DNA of 64,000 nt, from positions 124,001 through 188,000 of the forward strand of contig BLSF01000004.1 in the NCBI GenBank assembly GCA_012862575.1, in the 5' to 3' direction. A program made the position numbers and the translations under genes. The notes under the pieces were generated by a model that did not search any database, had not been told where the DNA came from, and saw nothing but the letters and a program-made list of their open reading frames with translations. The number at the start of each line of letters is the position of its first letter. The stretch's first letter is position 1. The stretch is from Parietichytrium sp. I65-24A (taxonomy: Eukaryota > Sar > Bigyra > Thraustochytrida > Thraustochytriidae). Positions 12,429-22,492 of this stretch are shown piece by piece.

Positions 12429-12736
12429 AAGGTGGGGGTGGGGGAAGGCTAGCGGCAGCTACTCGGCGCAGTAAGTGGATCTCACGAAACTGTTCATCCT
12501 TTCCACGAGTATTCTTACTTTTTTTCAATTGAGATGAAGTGGAAAGAGCGACGAAAGGAGACGGAGAGAGAGAGAGAAAGAGAAAGAAAGAGAGAAAGAG
12601 AAAGAGAAAGAGAGGAGATGTGAGCGGAGACAAGGCGGGGAACGATTCGCGAGAGAGTTAGAGAGGTTATTGTGAGGAGTTGGAGCGGAACAGTTCACCT
12701 GAGGAGTAAGGCGGTCTTGGCTTGCGGCTGAACCCT

Positions 12737-12817
12737 GCGCTTTTGCTTTTGCTTTCGCTATTGCTTTTGCTTTTGCTTTTGCTTTTGCTTTTGCTTTTGC
12801 TTTTGCTTTTGCTTTCG
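12737..12817. repeat. (GCTTTT)n hexanucleotide repeat
   Basis: About 13 units of GCTTTT with a few substitutions (GCTTTC, GCTATT), upstream of the MFS transporter start. Confidence 0.92.
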
Positions 12818-13141
12818 ATTTCTCTGACGAAAGAGCGAAGGAACGAAAGAACGAAGGAACCTGCAGCAGGACAAGAACGGGAAAGGGGTGAGCGAACGGC
12901 GAGTACAGGCTGGCTGGCGTGCGTGTGTACGACTGGGCTTGGGGAATTCACCGACTGTGGGGACGCGCAACTGGCGGGTAGCAACGGTGAACAGAGCAAG
13001 GGTGTTTTTGCTTTTTGTTTTGGTTTGGTTTTTGCGGTTGATTTTCACGCTGTGTTGGTGCGTTCGCGAATCTCTGCCGATGACCTTGACAGAATAGCTG
13101 GCTTAGAGCGAGACGCAAGGAGAGAGCGTCGCGAGACCAAG

Positions 13142-14746
13142 ATGGGGGACCTTGGCACGGCTCTGCGAGTGTTTGCTGGAGAGAGCCGCCTTTTTGTGCC
13201 GGTGGCTGTGACATGGGCCGCCAGTTTCGGCGGGGCCATGCACGAACCAGTCACGCAGTATTATTACCTTGCAATCGGTTAGTTCATCTCCTTTGAGAAA
13301 AAAATTGCTCTTGCGCGTCGTGCGCGAATTTGCTCTGACTGACGAGATGTGAGGTTATATGTAGGCGCGAGTACGGAGGATGTGGGCCACTTGAACAGCG
13401 TGGGCGTTGTAGGGTCTCTTGTACTGGCGCCAGTGTTTGGGTGGGCCCTCGACAATAACAAGGCTCACCTCGGCATGGTTTTGTGTGCTGGATTTTGCGC
13501 GCTTGGCTGTCTTCTGCGCAGCTTGGCGGGCTCGGTGTTTGTGCTTTACCTCGCAACACTCATCTCTGGCTTTGGGGCCAACTTGTGGAGCCTTGTGCTG
13601 GCTTATGTTGCAACATCGACTCATGCAAATATAAGGTCTGTTATTGTGTCAGGTTACCTCGGGCAGCAGCGCATCGCGAGCTTGGCAGGCAAGTCAACCT
13701 ACCCGCTCTTGCACGCCGTACTTAGTACGCAAATAAGTTCTAAATTGCTCGAGTTTAGAGTTACAATGTCCTTCTGCACCCTGTTCTGCTTTGGGGGCGT
13801 CGTGGCGCTCTGGAGGCAGTACTACATCAGCCCGTTTCAACGAATTTGGTGCTGGGCAAAGGGACAGCACATCACCGATCGTCGCTTATCGTCAGACTTG
13901 GGCGATCTAGAGCCTGCTATAATTGCCGCCCCAGTCTATGACCCTGGGGCAATACGCAAGGAGTTGCACGCCGAGGAGGATGATTTTGTACAAACAGATG
14001 CGGGACGCAATGAAAATAGTGGCGACTCTGCAAGTCTCGGGCGCCGGGGCTCAGTTGAAAGTGTGTCCAGCGCACTTCATTATTTAGAAAAATCTCATTG
14101 GGTGGCATTTACACTCGTTTCAATTGCACTCGTTGCACAGGCCAGCTTTAGTGCATGCATAATGGTAATCTGGCCGATTTATCTTTCGCGCACCTTTTTC
14201 TGGGATGAGAAGCAATATGGATGGGCGCTCTTGTGCGCCAGTTTTGCGGCAATCGGCGGAGTTGTGTTTCACCCAGCAGTCGAGAGGCAACTCGGACAGG
14301 CCAGGGTCGCGAGCCTTTGCCTGATTGCGGCAGCGTGCTCTGCCAACATAGCATTTTCTTACATTGCCCTCCAAGACAACTTCCAAAGTGGGCCTATTTG
14401 GCACGTCGTTTTTGTCATTCTCATCGCAGGGAGCCTCGGTGTTGCAGAACCATGTCTCAAGACTCTTGCCACTTTCCAAATGCCACAGTCGCTGCAAGGC
14501 AGGGCTTGGGGGGTCCTAACAACAATATCCGGAATCGGTACAGTCCTAGGCGGCTCCCTTGGCGGTGTTCTCTTCGAATTTTCAGCCTCGCTTCCTTTTC
14601 TGGCGTGCGGTGCGCTCGCCTTTGCAGCAGGTCTCCTGCTGCAGGCAACAACGCTCTGCGCGACTATGCACGAGCACAAACCGTACAGGCGGCTCTCCGA
14701 GGTCTCTGAAGGTATCGAGCTTGGGAGCCCGACGTCACCTTCTTAA
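13142..14746 (+). CDS. major facilitator superfamily transporter, two exons
   Basis: The protein is about 505 residues: exon 1 13142-13277 (from ATG in GACCAAGATGGG) and exon 2 13365-14746, with an 87-bp intron (GTTAGT...ATGTAG, phase 1). The join gives YYYLAIGASTEDVGHLNSVG and completes the first membrane segment. About 12 hydrophobic segments are seen. A motif-A-like loop follows TM2 (APVFGWALDNN), and a charged cytosolic loop (about residues 185-255) divides two six-helix halves. Later helices contain VLTTISGIGTVLGG. It is a plasma- or organelle-membrane porter; the substrate cannot be read from sequence. It is divergent from the ABC gene and ends only 68 bp from the convergent Tudor/HNH gene. 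The family assignment rests on overall fold pattern and the motif-A relic. Confidence 0.78.
13278..13364 (+). other. intron in the MFS transporter gene (87 bp)
   Basis: It begins GTTAGT and ends TATGTAG, phase 1. Without splicing the frame stops at once (TAG inside the donor). With splicing the first hydrophobic segment runs into the second exon. Confidence 0.8.
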
Positions 14747-14814
14747 GACGGAGCTGAAGCAAGCGTTTCATGCTGCTGTACGTGAGCCACGTGTCAATGG
14801 GCGTCGAAAAAGGG

Positions 14815-15645
14815 TTAGCGCCCCTTGCGTTGCTTGGACGCCCATGCTGTCCACCTCCTGATTTGCGGCGCTGCTAGAACTTTCCCCAATGTATTGTATG
14901 ACATGGCCAAGGTCTCATTAGGAGCCATCCGGTGGATATAAGAATGGCAGGACCTGCACACCATGACGCCGTGGCTACCGAGGAACTTTTGCCGTGAGAT
15001 TTCTGGATGTAATGATTGATACAGGTCTTCAAGAGGCTCAACAAGCTTGCCCTTCTTCAGTACTCTGGAGTGCGTTTCCTTCGGAATTAAGTGGTGGAAC
15101 GTCAGTTTTTTCTCCCGCTTGCAGACTCGGCACGATGTTTCCAGCACATCTGTGCCGTCAATTAGCATTTCCATGTCTATGACAATGTCGCTTTCCTCTG
15201 TGTCTTGCGGGTTCCCGTATTGTTTAAAGACAACCTTATATACCCTTGCTTCGACGTCAACTACCTTTTCCACCTTTGCAGGATGCCATTCGCCATCCTG
15301 TTTAAGTATTGCCAGAACGTGATCACCTTCCGCGAAATTAGGACCTTCTTCTGCATTCATCAAAGATCTCGAACAAAGGTGCTCCACGATTGACTCGAAA
15401 GCTTCTTCGTTTGCTTGAATGACTTGAGCCGCGTCAGGATCGAACTCGTCCAGGAGCTGTGCAGCTTTTTCTCTCCATTCCTCCACGCCTGGCTCGCCCA
15501 TCTCGCCGGACTTTTGCAGCCTGTCCAGCTCATCGGCGACGCTGACGGCCAGGTATTCTGCCATGTGCCTCCCGCCTGCGTCCAACGCGCCGGCCCCGCC
15601 CTCGCTGAGAGCTTCACCAAAGAGCTTCTCCAACTCCGCCTCCAT
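14815..15645 (-). CDS. Tudor-like domain plus HNH-type zinc/nuclease domain protein
   Basis: The protein is 276 residues from ATG 15645. There are three parts. Residues 1-95 are acidic and helical with no recognised motif. Residues about 103-155 look like a Tudor/SGF29-type barrel (FAEGDHVLAILKQDGEWHPA... VYKVVFKQYGN), the kind that binds methylated Lys or Arg. Residues about 171-250 form an HNH-like module: CRVC (C172, C175), FHHLIPKETH (H184, H185) and CRSCHSYIH (C230, C233, H238), with spacing suited to one zinc and a metal-dependent nuclease centre. HHLIPK followed by CxxCHxxIH occurs in uncharacterised plant, fungal and protist HNH proteins. The combination suggests a nuclear chromatin- or RNA-associated protein; enzyme activity is unproven. 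It is convergent with the MFS gene. Confidence 0.75.
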   Translation of the reverse strand: MEAELEKLFGEALSEGGAGALDAGGRHMAEYLAVSVADELDRLQKSGEMGEPGVEEWREKAAQLLDEFDPDAAQVIQANEEAFESIVEHLCSRSLMNAEEGPNFAEGDHVLAILKQDGEWHPAKVEKVVDVEARVYKVVFKQYGNPQDTEESDIVIDMEMLIDGTDVLETSCRVCKREKKLTFHHLIPKETHSRVLKKGKLVEPLEDLYQSLHPEISRQKFLGSHGVMVCRSCHSYIHRMAPNETLAMSYNTLGKVLAAPQIRRWTAWASKQRKGR

Positions 15646-15751
15646 CTTCAGCTCGAAAACCAAGACCAGTCGTCCGCCAATCTATCTCTCAAAGTACATA
15701 TACACTTGGCGCAAACTTGCAGCAACGATTGCACCGAGCTACTCTCCTTCG

Positions 15752-15781
15752 CACAATTTGCACAATTTGCACAATTCGCAC
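15752..15781. repeat. three tandem 9-bp units (CACAATTTG)
   Basis: Three near-perfect copies, the third with one change, upstream of the Tudor/HNH gene start. Confidence 0.7.
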
Positions 15782-16790
15782 TCCCTCTGTCAAACCAAGT
15801 CCTTCGTTTCCGAAACGAAGATCGGGTACCATAGTACCTTAGGTACTCAGTAATTGCTCTCTATTTCGATCTATTTCGTCTACGTAGTGGATAGAGTGCT
15901 CGCACTTTTTCCACCTTCCGGAGAGATCCGAGAACGTTTGAAGAACGTGACCAGGGAGGGAAAGAACAACGAAAAGTACCTTGTGACGCGCGGCGAGACA
16001 TATCGATACGGATTTTGGTGCACCTTTCGATGGTCGACGACTCGAAAGTTCCCAAACTGGTTCCAAGAATCGGAACTAAGAGTTGTTATGTTAGCAGATG
16101 TTAGCAGTCTTGTTTGGGCACAAAATTCCGGCAGTGCTGGGACAACTCCAGAGTCTCCAAATTCTCTACCATTTGGCTCCAAATTCTCTACCACTTTTTC
16201 TCCCTTTTCCTCCACTTGCTCGAAAGCCGTCGACACACACATCGACACACTGACTTTTAAAACTTTTCTCCAGCAGCGATCATCATATGATGCTGGGCGT
16301 TCGAACGTCATTGATTTCACACTGTCCAGAAAGATCCTGGCCGTGAATAGTGTACCGGTAATTGTTCTGAACTCTGACAGCTTGGATTACAGACAGAATA
16401 CAGATTGGAGAAGGAGAGATCGATGGATCTGTTGACTGCAAAAATAAAAGATGACGACGGCTAAGAAAAGATAGAAAAGAGTGCAAAGGTAGCAGTGACG
16501 GCGGTCGAAAACAAAAAGCGAAAAGGGCAGCTGCGGTCTGGGCCTCCTGACTCTCCAGACAACGCGCCATGGGACGCCTTGTTCGGAGAGCCTCGCACTC
16601 ACTCTGCACTGCGCACACTGCGCACTGTGCATTTGGCCATTGCTGGCGAACCTGTCGAAAGCAGAAGAATTCACTGGCAGAAAATGTCAGAAAAGCGAAA
16701 TGTCCAGAACGTGCTAAGGTGTTGGATACTATCAAGAGGTACCCAAAACTAGTACCGATGGTGTGCACCGTTGCCGTGAATAATAAATAA

Positions 16791-16822
16791 ATTCACAGTC
16801 AGAACATAAGTTGACTGTGAAT
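16791..16822. repeat. perfect 11-bp inverted repeat with 10-nt loop
   Basis: Arms ATTCACAGTCA (16791-16801) and TGACTGTGAAT (16812-16822) flank a 10-nt spacer. It can form a hairpin or be a dyad protein site. No gene is attached to it, so its role is unknown. Confidence 0.6.
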
Positions 16823-18552
16823 CAAGATAACCAACACTGTAAGTTGTACTACTCAGTGCTTTGAGATGAGATGGCACAAGTGCAATGCCCTGTGCAAGCT
16901 AGTCGAGGAACTTGCTCCCGAGAGGCGAGAGTGGCGAGAGGTTGTGTATGGCTTTGTGTGGATAAGGTGAGGATTTGGAACTTCAGGCGTGACATCACTG
17001 GTACATAAGCGCAAACGGAGTGCTCCGAGTTCCAATACTTACACACCGGCGCACCATACGATAAAACTAGGTTGTCCAAGAGAGGTTGAAGAGGTTGAAG
17101 CTAGTTTACATGTTAATTTGGTTTACTCGTAAGCGTATTAACAGTGAGATTAGTGAGATACAATTACGCATTCGTGGACACTCGTCTCATCGAGCCGCGA
17201 TGAACAGACATGTGAGTTTCTGCAAGTCACGGTCTGCCAGCATTCGATTGCAGAGACGGAGAATGCTTCAAATTCATTACGAAAGAACTTAATGCCGGTG
17301 GGTGGCAGCGACCTCGAACGGACGGACTTGGGCTGGAATGTGAGTGTACAGGTTCAAAGTTTGCAAAGTCGCCAGAGGCTCCAGAGACTCCAGAGGAATT
17401 GCAAACTGTGCAGTCCCTGGAACGCTAGTAGAGATCATAGCCGCCATTGGCTGCAGTGTCACTCGGGCGGAAAATGTGGCGAGAAACGGATCCGCGCGGT
17501 GTGCGCCGAGGCAGTGGAATATATACTCGCAAGCCGAACCCTAAGGCTTACGAACATGAAATTCAACAGCAACAGAAACCTACCCAAAAGTTGCTGCGAG
17601 CGCTTGGAAGACTCTGACAGACTGACACCCACCCACCAAACAGACGACAAATTCACTGAAGACTTTAGCCCAGGTCCTTCCACAAATGCTTCCAAGTCCC
17701 AGCCACACGCTGGCGACGTGGACTCAAAAAGTCAGCATTGGCATCAGCCATAGCGCCGGCATTGCATCGAAGCTGATCCAGAAAACTGCAAGGTCACAAA
17801 TATCTTGTGCCAGTCTCTCGAAGCGATTGCAGAATGCAGAATTCGGAATTCAGATCTTTCCGAAAGTGCGTATGGGTCACTCGACCACTGTGGAGTACCT
17901 AGCTTAGAGTACCAGCAGATTGTCGCTCGCCAGTACGACATTCGCCAGTCGAGAACTGCGTGCGTGCTCGGAGTTAGCATCGGAGGTGTCCACGTACTCA
18001 CAGTCAGTACCAATCCCAGCGCTCCTCCTCTGAGATCTGAATTCTGAATTCTGATCCCAGTACTCTGAGCACAAGTCAGTACCGGTAGCCACTCGTCCCG
18101 CCGGCTTGGGGCGGGTTGCTCGGAGCTTGGATTTGCGATCAAGACCCCGAAATTCAGTGATCCCTAGCGCCGAATACGGCACAAATCATCATCAACGTGA
18201 ACAATACGAAGCGCCATGTCAAGTGGAAAATTTCTGTTTTTGTGCCTTGCCAGACAGCCCAGACAGCTCAGACAGCGGACCAGAATCCACCTGCGCTGAA
18301 ATGGTTCCCTCGTTTTCCATAGCGTTTGCAGCGCCAACTTTTGCAGGGTCGAGACGCACTGAGCATAGGCGCTTGTAAAGTTTTTATGGGGCACAAATTT
18401 CGCAGACGGGTTGAGCCTTCGATGCTGGAACATGGAACAGCGCCCTTGCTCGGAAACGTGTCGAGCGAGCAGTTGCAGCAGACCCGAAACATCAACGAGC
18501 ATCAGCAAAACCAAAACCAAAACCAAAAACACCAAAGACAACAACCATCAAC

Positions 18553-20220
18553 ATGAAGGTCGCAGTTCTTCTTGCTGGGCTCCTCGCAGCCAACGGCGAA
18601 TATGCGCCAGAGCGCAGAAGCCTCGCTGGAGAGCCAGTCCCACGGTCCTACATTGCCAAGACCTCTGGAGTTCTCTGCGACTCTGTCCGTGAGCAGATCA
18701 ACCTCAAGAAGCTCTCTATCGAGGGAAGCGATGCAGCTAACCGCGACCCTGCTGCGCGCTCCATGAAGATCAAGTCATGCTTCATCGCATTCACTGGAAG
18801 CGAGGCTGTTGCTACTGAGGTCATGACCATCCCTGGAGTGGACTTTGTTGAGCAGAACCGCTACGTGGAGTCCACCGCGCCAGCAAGCTGGGGACTTGAC
18901 CGTATCGACCAGGCCAGCTTGCCGCTCGACAACGTCGACTACAAGGGATCCCCAAACGGAGCTGGTGTCACCGTGTACGTCATCGACACTGGTATCAACA
19001 AGAACCACGTGGAGTTCGGCTCCCGCGCAAGCTACGGACCAAGCTTCGTCGACGAGGAGTCCACCGCTGAGGATGCGAACGGACATGGCTCCCACTGCTC
19101 CGGAACTGTTGGAGGATCCACCTATGGTGTCGCTCCAGGCGTGAACCTCGTCGGAGTCAAGGTTCTCAGCGGCAGTGGCTCTGGAACCTACGAAGGTGTT
19201 ATCGGTGGAATTGAGTGGGCTGCAAACGACGCCTCTAGCGCAGCTGTCCTCTCCATGTCCCTCGGAGGAGGAAAGTCTGATGCTGTCAACCAGGCTGTGC
19301 TTGACGCTGCTGCAAAGGGCAACATTGTTGTTGTGGCTGCTGGTAACGAGAACCAGGACGCTTGCAACGTCTCCCCAGCCTCTGCAGGAGGCAATGCTCT
19401 CGTCACCGGAGTTATCTCTGTCGGTGCTACCACCAGGACCGATTCCCGTGCTTCATACTCCAACTACGGAAACTGCGTTGACATCTTCGCTCCAGGCAGT
19501 GACATCACCTCTGCATGGTATGGAAGCACCACCGCAACCAACACCATCTCCGGAACTTCCATGGCTACCCCACACGTTGCTGGCGCTGCTGCTGTGTTCC
19601 TCGCCAAGAATGGCATGAACAAGGCTGCTGCTATGGCTGACTTGCTCACAGCATTCCCAGTGTCTGGAAAGGTCACCAGCCCAGGATCCGGCTCCCCAAA
19701 CAAGCTCCTTCAGGTGTCCACCGCTGCAAGCCCAACCGCTCCTCCATCCCCAACTGCTGCCCCAGTCGCTCACCCAACCAGCGCTCCAAGTGTCCCACCA
19801 ACCATGCCACCAACCACCACCTGGAGCTGCCCATCCTCTTGGTTCGGAACCGATGACGGCTGCGACTGCGAGTGCGGAGGAGGCGACCCAGACTGCGACA
19901 CCACCTACGACAGACTTTACTGCAACGGAAGCCCTGCTGGATCCAACGAGGTCTGCGACTTCGCCACCGATACCTGCAAGGTCGTGAGCGGCATGACCGC
20001 TGCTGACCTCGAATCGAGCGGCCGCACCACCTCCGCTTATGAGGCCAAGACCAAGGGCGCTAACAGCACTCTCATCGCAGTGGCAGCTGTCGGATCTGGT
20101 TGCATTCTTATTGCTGCTGCAGCACTTGTTGTGGCCATCCGCAAGAACCGCGCTGTGACCCAGGATGAGGACTTCAAGATGTCCTCCAGCCCACAGCCAG
20201 TTGTTGTCAGGGATGTGTAA
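18553..20220 (+). CDS. membrane-anchored subtilisin-like serine protease, copy 1
   Basis: The protein is 555 residues from an ATG after a CAAAACC-rich leader. Order: signal peptide (1-15, KVAVLLAGLLAANG); I9-like propeptide (about 30-105); S8 domain (about 110-390) with D145 (VYVIDTGIN), H178 (NGHGSH), N265 (AAGNEN) and S336 (GTSMATPHVAG); Pro/Thr linker (391-422); an 8-cysteine domain (423-476: WSCPSSW, DGCDCEC, DPDCD, then three more Cys); a short Ser/Thr stretch; membrane segment (about 506-529); and a basic cytosolic tail ending VVVRDV. The triad is complete, so it should be an active, proteinase K-like endopeptidase held at the cell surface or in the endomembrane system. Codons are strongly biased to C-ending forms plus GGA and CCA, unlike neighbours, suggesting high expression. 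It is the most divergent intact member of the array. Confidence 0.93.
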   Translation: MKVAVLLAGLLAANGEYAPERRSLAGEPVPRSYIAKTSGVLCDSVREQINLKKLSIEGSDAANRDPAARSMKIKSCFIAFTGSEAVATEVMTIPGVDFVEQNRYVESTAPASWGLDRIDQASLPLDNVDYKGSPNGAGVTVYVIDTGINKNHVEFGSRASYGPSFVDEESTAEDANGHGSHCSGTVGGSTYGVAPGVNLVGVKVLSGSGSGTYEGVIGGIEWAANDASSAAVLSMSLGGGKSDAVNQAVLDAAAKGNIVVVAAGNENQDACNVSPASAGGNALVTGVISVGATTRTDSRASYSNYGNCVDIFAPGSDITSAWYGSTTATNTISGTSMATPHVAGAAAVFLAKNGMNKAAAMADLLTAFPVSGKVTSPGSGSPNKLLQVSTAASPTAPPSPTAAPVAHPTSAPSVPPTMPPTTTWSCPSSWFGTDDGCDCECGGGDPDCDTTYDRLYCNGSPAGSNEVCDFATDTCKVVSGMTAADLESSGRTTSAYEAKTKGANSTLIAVAAVGSGCILIAAAALVVAIRKNRAVTQDEDFKMSSSPQPVVVRDV

Positions 20221-21562
20221 AAGGGTGGTTCTATCGAAAGCATTGCTTTGCTGCTTGCTTGTTTCTGTTCAACCCGCGTGTTTCGATACTTTCGTTTTGG
20301 AAGAGCACCTCCGTTCTCATAGTCTTCGAATGTGTATTCATTTTCGGCAGTCAGCTTTTTTAAATATTTTGAGAAAGTTGCTTCTAACTAATATATATTG
20401 GCTCTTCGCAATCGTTCTTTCCTTTTTCTTTCTTTCTTTGCAGTTGACTGCCTATTAGAACTTGATTCAAATCTCGCGCGAAATGCTCGAAGAGGAGTCT
20501 TGAGAAATAGCACAGATCGTTTCGATGCTTTTTGCTTCCGAGTGACTGTTGTCGTGTCAGCGGACAATGGCTTTCAAATTTGTGTTCGGCAAGTCGACTT
20601 TTACTGTTCATCAATTGCAACCAACTCAAAAAACGTTATCCGTTCGTCCTCAGACAGACGGCCATTTGCTCACATGTCCGTTCAGAATACCTGTCGTTGT
20701 GGCACTTACAACACCAAACTGTTCCGGGGCCTTCCGCATTTAAGTGTTTCATTCCCATTGCCGTTCGTTTCTTTTAAAGCGGCGCAGGCGACGGTACTGA
20801 GTTCTGAGTACTAGTACTGACAGTGAGTGTACTTGGTGCGCTCGATCATATAGCTGTTAAACCACCAACCGTTAGCTGTTACATTTACACAAGAATGTAC
20901 AAAACAGCTCATCTCCTTCAGAATGCAGGTGTGTACCTCGACTACTTTGTTGCGGTAACGGCCGATAGCAGTCGACGTCGAGCCCCCATTTGACGAATTT
21001 AGAGATGGCTGTGAGCAAGCAAGTCACTCGGTACAAAGTGTGGCAAAGTCATCCGTCAATGTACAGTCTTCGGAAGGTAAGGAATGCACTCGGACGGGCG
21101 CAGGCAGCCCCGCCCTCGAAACAGACTCGCTGCAGGCCATCCAAGCATCCAAGCGAGAGATGTAGTGAGGGGGGGGAAGGCTTGAAGGAATAGAAAGAAG
21201 TAGCGTAATTTTGTAAATGATGGAGCAAGAAGTCCGAGTTATTTTGATTGATATATAAAGTCGAGGGCCGAAGTGTAGCGTTGCCGAGAATGTAATTCTA
21301 GACTCGGAAGAAGGTTGGTCGAGAATTGTTGAGCAGTCCTGCCCCTAAAGAGTGTATGTCGATCCCTTGTAGATACCGAAGTGCTCGACAGTGAGTGCGT
21401 CCTGGCTCACAGTCAGACAATTTCCGCTTTGCTCGTTACAACTGGCTTGAACTTCACGGACTCACATCTCGCAGATTGTTTCCAGACTTGCTCGACAGAC
21501 CACGATCTCGATTGAGCAATCAGCAGCGGCAGCAGTCTCTTCCGAGAACTAGGATTGCAACA
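20221..21562. other. intergenic between protease copy 1 and the cysteine-rich paralogue
   Basis: Nothing certain is encoded. The first about 60 bp resemble the 3' flank of the fourth protease (GCATTGCTTTGCTGC). A search by eye for a signal-peptide exon for the next gene found none. Confidence 0.45.
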
Positions 21563-22492
21563 ATGAGCACTGTAGAAACTTCAGCTGCAGCTCAATCCCC
21601 AACCGCAGCCCCGACGACTCAGTGGACCTGCCCAAGTGCTTGGAAAGGTGCAGGAGACGGCTGCGACTGCGGCTGCGGGGGCTTCGACCCAGACTGCGCG
21701 ACCGACTACGACAAGCTCTTGTGCAATGGTACGGCCGCCAAATGGTTCCAATATTGCGATTTCGAGACCAATGTTTGCAAAGCCTCCTGGGCGTCATCAA
21801 GTCCAACCTCTGCTCCAACAACTCAATCTCCAACCTTAGCGCCGACGACTCAGTGGACCTGCCCAAGTGCTTGGAAAGGTGCAGGAGACGGCTGCGACTG
21901 CGGCTGCGGGGGCTTCGACCCAGACTGCGCGACCGACTACGACAAGCTCTTGTGCAATGGTACGGCCGCCAAATGGTTCCAATATTGTGATTTCGAGACC
22001 AATGTTTGCAAAGCCTCATGGGCGTCACCAAGTCCAACCTCTGCTCCAACAACTCAATCTCCTACCTTTGCCCCAACGACTCAATCCCCAACGACTCGGT
22101 CCCCAACCACAGCTCCGACGCCTCAGTGGATCTGTCCAAGTCCTTGGAGAGGTACAGGAGACGGCTGCGACTGCGGCTGCGGGGCCTTCGACCCCGACTG
22201 CGCCACCAACTACGACAAGCTGTTGTGCTATGGTACGGCCGCCAAGTGGTACCAATACTGCGATTACAGGACAAATGTTTGTCGCACGAACTTCTCTAAT
22301 TTGGTCGCAGGTTCGCCAACAAGTGAAGCGGGAGAGAGCATCGGTTCCGGTTCCGTTGTTCCGGTTGTTGCCGCATCAGTTGGATCCGGTTGTGTTCTCG
22401 CGGCAATAGCTATCTATACTGTTCTGCGCAAGCGCCGCGTTGCAGGCCAGGAACGAGACGGTCCACTGCCGGTCGTTGTTAGGGATGTGTAA
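21563..22492 (+). CDS. protease-less paralogue: three 8-cysteine domains, membrane segment, VVVRDV tail
   Basis: The protein is 309 residues from the first in-frame ATG (CAACAATGAG, the same context as the protease starts). It has no S8 domain. Three copies of the 8-cysteine domain (each from QWTCPSAW or QWICPSPW through DGCDCGCG and DPDCAT to CDF/CDY...VC) are separated by SPTSAPTTQSPT linkers. A Gly/Ser stretch, a membrane segment (VVAASVGSGCVLAAIAIYTV), a basic tail and VVVRDV follow. Copies one and two are offset by 231 bp and differ by only a few bases; the third is older. There is no visible signal peptide, so either an upstream exon is missing or the protein inserts by its only membrane helix with the N-terminus outside. 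It may bind the proteases' target or act as a non-catalytic surface adhesin. That role is inference. Confidence 0.8.
   Translation: MSTVETSAAAQSPTAAPTTQWTCPSAWKGAGDGCDCGCGGFDPDCATDYDKLLCNGTAAKWFQYCDFETNVCKASWASSSPTSAPTTQSPTLAPTTQWTCPSAWKGAGDGCDCGCGGFDPDCATDYDKLLCNGTAAKWFQYCDFETNVCKASWASPSPTSAPTTQSPTFAPTTQSPTTRSPTTAPTPQWICPSPWRGTGDGCDCGCGAFDPDCATNYDKLLCYGTAAKWYQYCDYRTNVCRTNFSNLVAGSPTSEAGESIGSGSVVPVVAASVGSGCVLAAIAIYTVLRKRRVAGQERDGPLPVVVRDV
21620..22081 (+). repeat. 231-bp coding tandem duplication (two units)
   Basis: Units starting at about 21620 and 21851 each encode one cysteine-rich domain plus linker (77 codons). They are nearly identical, with differences such as TATTGCGAT/TATTGTGAT. A third, diverged unit starts near 22124. 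Confidence 0.9.

Larger units (their letters stand above)
12252..13141. promoter_or_regulatory. repeat-rich divergent promoter region between ABC and MFS genes
   Basis: These 890 bp separate the divergent starts of the ABC half-transporter and the MFS transporter, so both promoters must lie here. Much of it is simple sequence: (CCACA)n, (GA)n, GA-rich and (GCTTTT)n tracts. No TATA box stands out. The Leu-rich and Lys/Ser-rich frames across the hexamer repeat are repeat artefacts. Confidence 0.6.
15646..18552. other. intergenic interval of 2.9 kb
   Basis: No supported gene. Weak open frames at about 15.85-16.4 and 17.3-17.75 kb have no domains, biased composition and no ATG in a good position. 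It holds a 9-bp ACAATTTGC-type repeat (three copies, about 15752-15781), a perfect 11-bp inverted repeat at 16791-16822 and two GAATTC double palindromes (about 17833-17850 and 18037-18056). The last about 60 bp, CAAAACC-rich, are the leader of the first subtilisin. Confidence 0.5.

Noticed and set aside
12722-13141. Leu-rich plus-strand frame continuous with the MFS first exon
   Set aside because: The Leu run is the (GCTTTT)n repeat. The conserved transporter sequence begins at ATG 13142, so the upstream part is treated as untranslated.
15854-16435. 193-codon plus-strand frame
   Set aside because: It starts without ATG, has no hydrophobic pattern or motif, and its composition is like the surrounding non-coding DNA.
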